Below are positions 14,262 to 14,635 of a stretch of 14,635 bases of DNA, piece after piece. Under the pieces are notes generated by a model. The model saw only the letters and a program-made list of their open reading frames with translations, had not been told where the DNA came from and did not search any database. The stretch comes from Proteobacteria bacterium UBA6492 (lineage in GTDB: Bacteria; Pseudomonadota; Gammaproteobacteria; UBA6429; Thiohalophilaceae): assembly GCA_002436485.1 (NCBI GenBank), contig DJMK01000014.1, forward strand, positions 1 to 14,635. The letters run 5' to 3'. The position numbers were made by a program, and so were the translations under genes. The stretch's first letter is position 1, and each line of letters opens with the position of its first letter.

Positions 14262-14635
14262 AGTCTTTGATCATCAGATTGATTGACTTTATGGCGGCCT
14301 TTTCAAGATTATCCACCAGTTTTGCTGTCTTCGTGACCAGGACAGAATGAACAAGCAACAAGGGAATGGCTGTCATGAGGCCAAATGCAGTGGTATTCAT
14401 CGCCACCGAAATACTGCCTGATAGCAAGTCAGCTTTCTCGGCTGGATCAGCGGAAGCAACTGCAGTAAATGCCTGTATCAAACCAACAATGGTACCAAGC
14501 AGCCCCAAGAGTGTTGCCACATTGGCAAAAGTAGCCAGGTAATGTGTACGTTTCTCAAGACGGGGGATAACTTCCATTAGCCCCTCTTCCATGGCCATTT
14601 CAATGTCACCGCGGTTTCGCGAAGCCTGCAATCGC
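14260..14635 (-). CDS. MotA/TolQ/ExbB-family proton-channel protein, C-terminal part (5' end outside window)
   Basis: The frame is open to the window edge, so about 125 C-terminal residues are seen and the start is missing; a TTG at 14631 is internal. Two membrane helices are visible: FANVATLLGLLGTIVGLIQAF, and after a short loop SISVAMNTTAFGLMTAIPLLLVHS. These are the second and third helices of ExbB/TolQ, with the conserved Thr and Gly-Leu residues that line the proton path. The short cytoplasmic tail ends NLMIKD. Pentamers of such proteins surround ExbD dimers and form the stator of TonB- and TolA-type systems. The gene lies first in this visible minus-strand set; the family is clear, and the subtype cannot be fixed without the N-terminus. 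Confidence 0.92.
   Translation of the reverse strand, partial: RLQASRNRGDIEMAMEEGLMEVIPRLEKRTHYLATFANVATLLGLLGTIVGLIQAFTAVASADPAEKADLLSGSISVAMNTTAFGLMTAIPLLLVHSVLVTKTAKLVDNLEKAAIKSINLMIKD

Noticed and set aside
14255..14265. Palindrome GACTCCTAGTC at the ExbB-like stop
   Set aside because: It is short, overlaps a stop codon and a ribosome binding site that explain it, and lies inside an operon where an operator is unlikely.

Overview
The window looks like a chromosomal stretch from a gammaproteobacterium of moderate base composition. This is inferred from family content: a tandem of type IV pilus retraction ATPases, a TetR/TolC/RND drug-efflux operon, and an ExbB-ExbD-ExbD-TonB-like set of the kind found in free-living Gammaproteobacteria. 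A cytoplasmic group 3b [NiFe] hydrogenase suggests a metabolically flexible, possibly sulfur- or hydrogen-linked lifestyle. The species cannot be named from the sequence alone. Nearly every base is coding. No RNA genes, insertion sequences, CRISPR arrays or phage genes were seen.

Layout. (1) Positions 1-2273, plus strand: the 3' part of a PilT/PilU-family ATPase, a complete second PilT-family ATPase, and a two-domain FHA protein. (2) Positions 2276-7525, minus strand: an efflux operon in the order tetR, TolC-type outer-membrane channel, RND pump. The three genes overlap by 4-8 bases and there is no periplasmic adaptor gene. A promoter and a 14-bp palindromic operator lie just upstream of tetR. 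(3) Positions 7526-7790: the only real intergenic region, a divergent control region of 265 bp. (4) Positions 7791-12259, plus strand: five tightly packed genes for a four-subunit group 3b [NiFe] hydrogenase in the order beta-gamma-delta-alpha (hydBGDA), followed by its own C-terminal processing protease. (5) Positions 12277-14635, minus strand: a proton-driven energy-transduction module, read in transcription order as ExbB/TolQ-like (cut by the window end), ExbD-like without the membrane Asp, ExbD-like with the membrane Asp, and a TonB/AgmX-like protein with a Lys-Pro spacer.

How the genes work together. The hydrogenase set is self-consistent. The alpha subunit carries four Cys ligands for Ni-Fe and a C-terminal tail for the protease to remove. 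The delta subunit has enough Cys for three [4Fe-4S] clusters. Gamma has flavin, nucleotide and [2Fe-2S] elements, and beta has two ferredoxin-type clusters. Together these describe electron flow between H2 and NAD(P)H. General hyp maturation genes are absent here and must lie elsewhere. The efflux operon is probably self-repressed by TetR at the palindrome. The right-hand module would couple proton flow to a periplasm-spanning protein; its cargo is unknown.

The observations most worth a second look are the Asp-to-Asn ExbD paralogue paired with a normal ExbD, the adaptor-less TolC-RND operon with a well-placed operator, the His-to-Tyr change in the hydrogenase L1 motif, and the PilT-PilT-FHA cluster with a degenerate second FHA domain. 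None of these is proof of a wholly new system.
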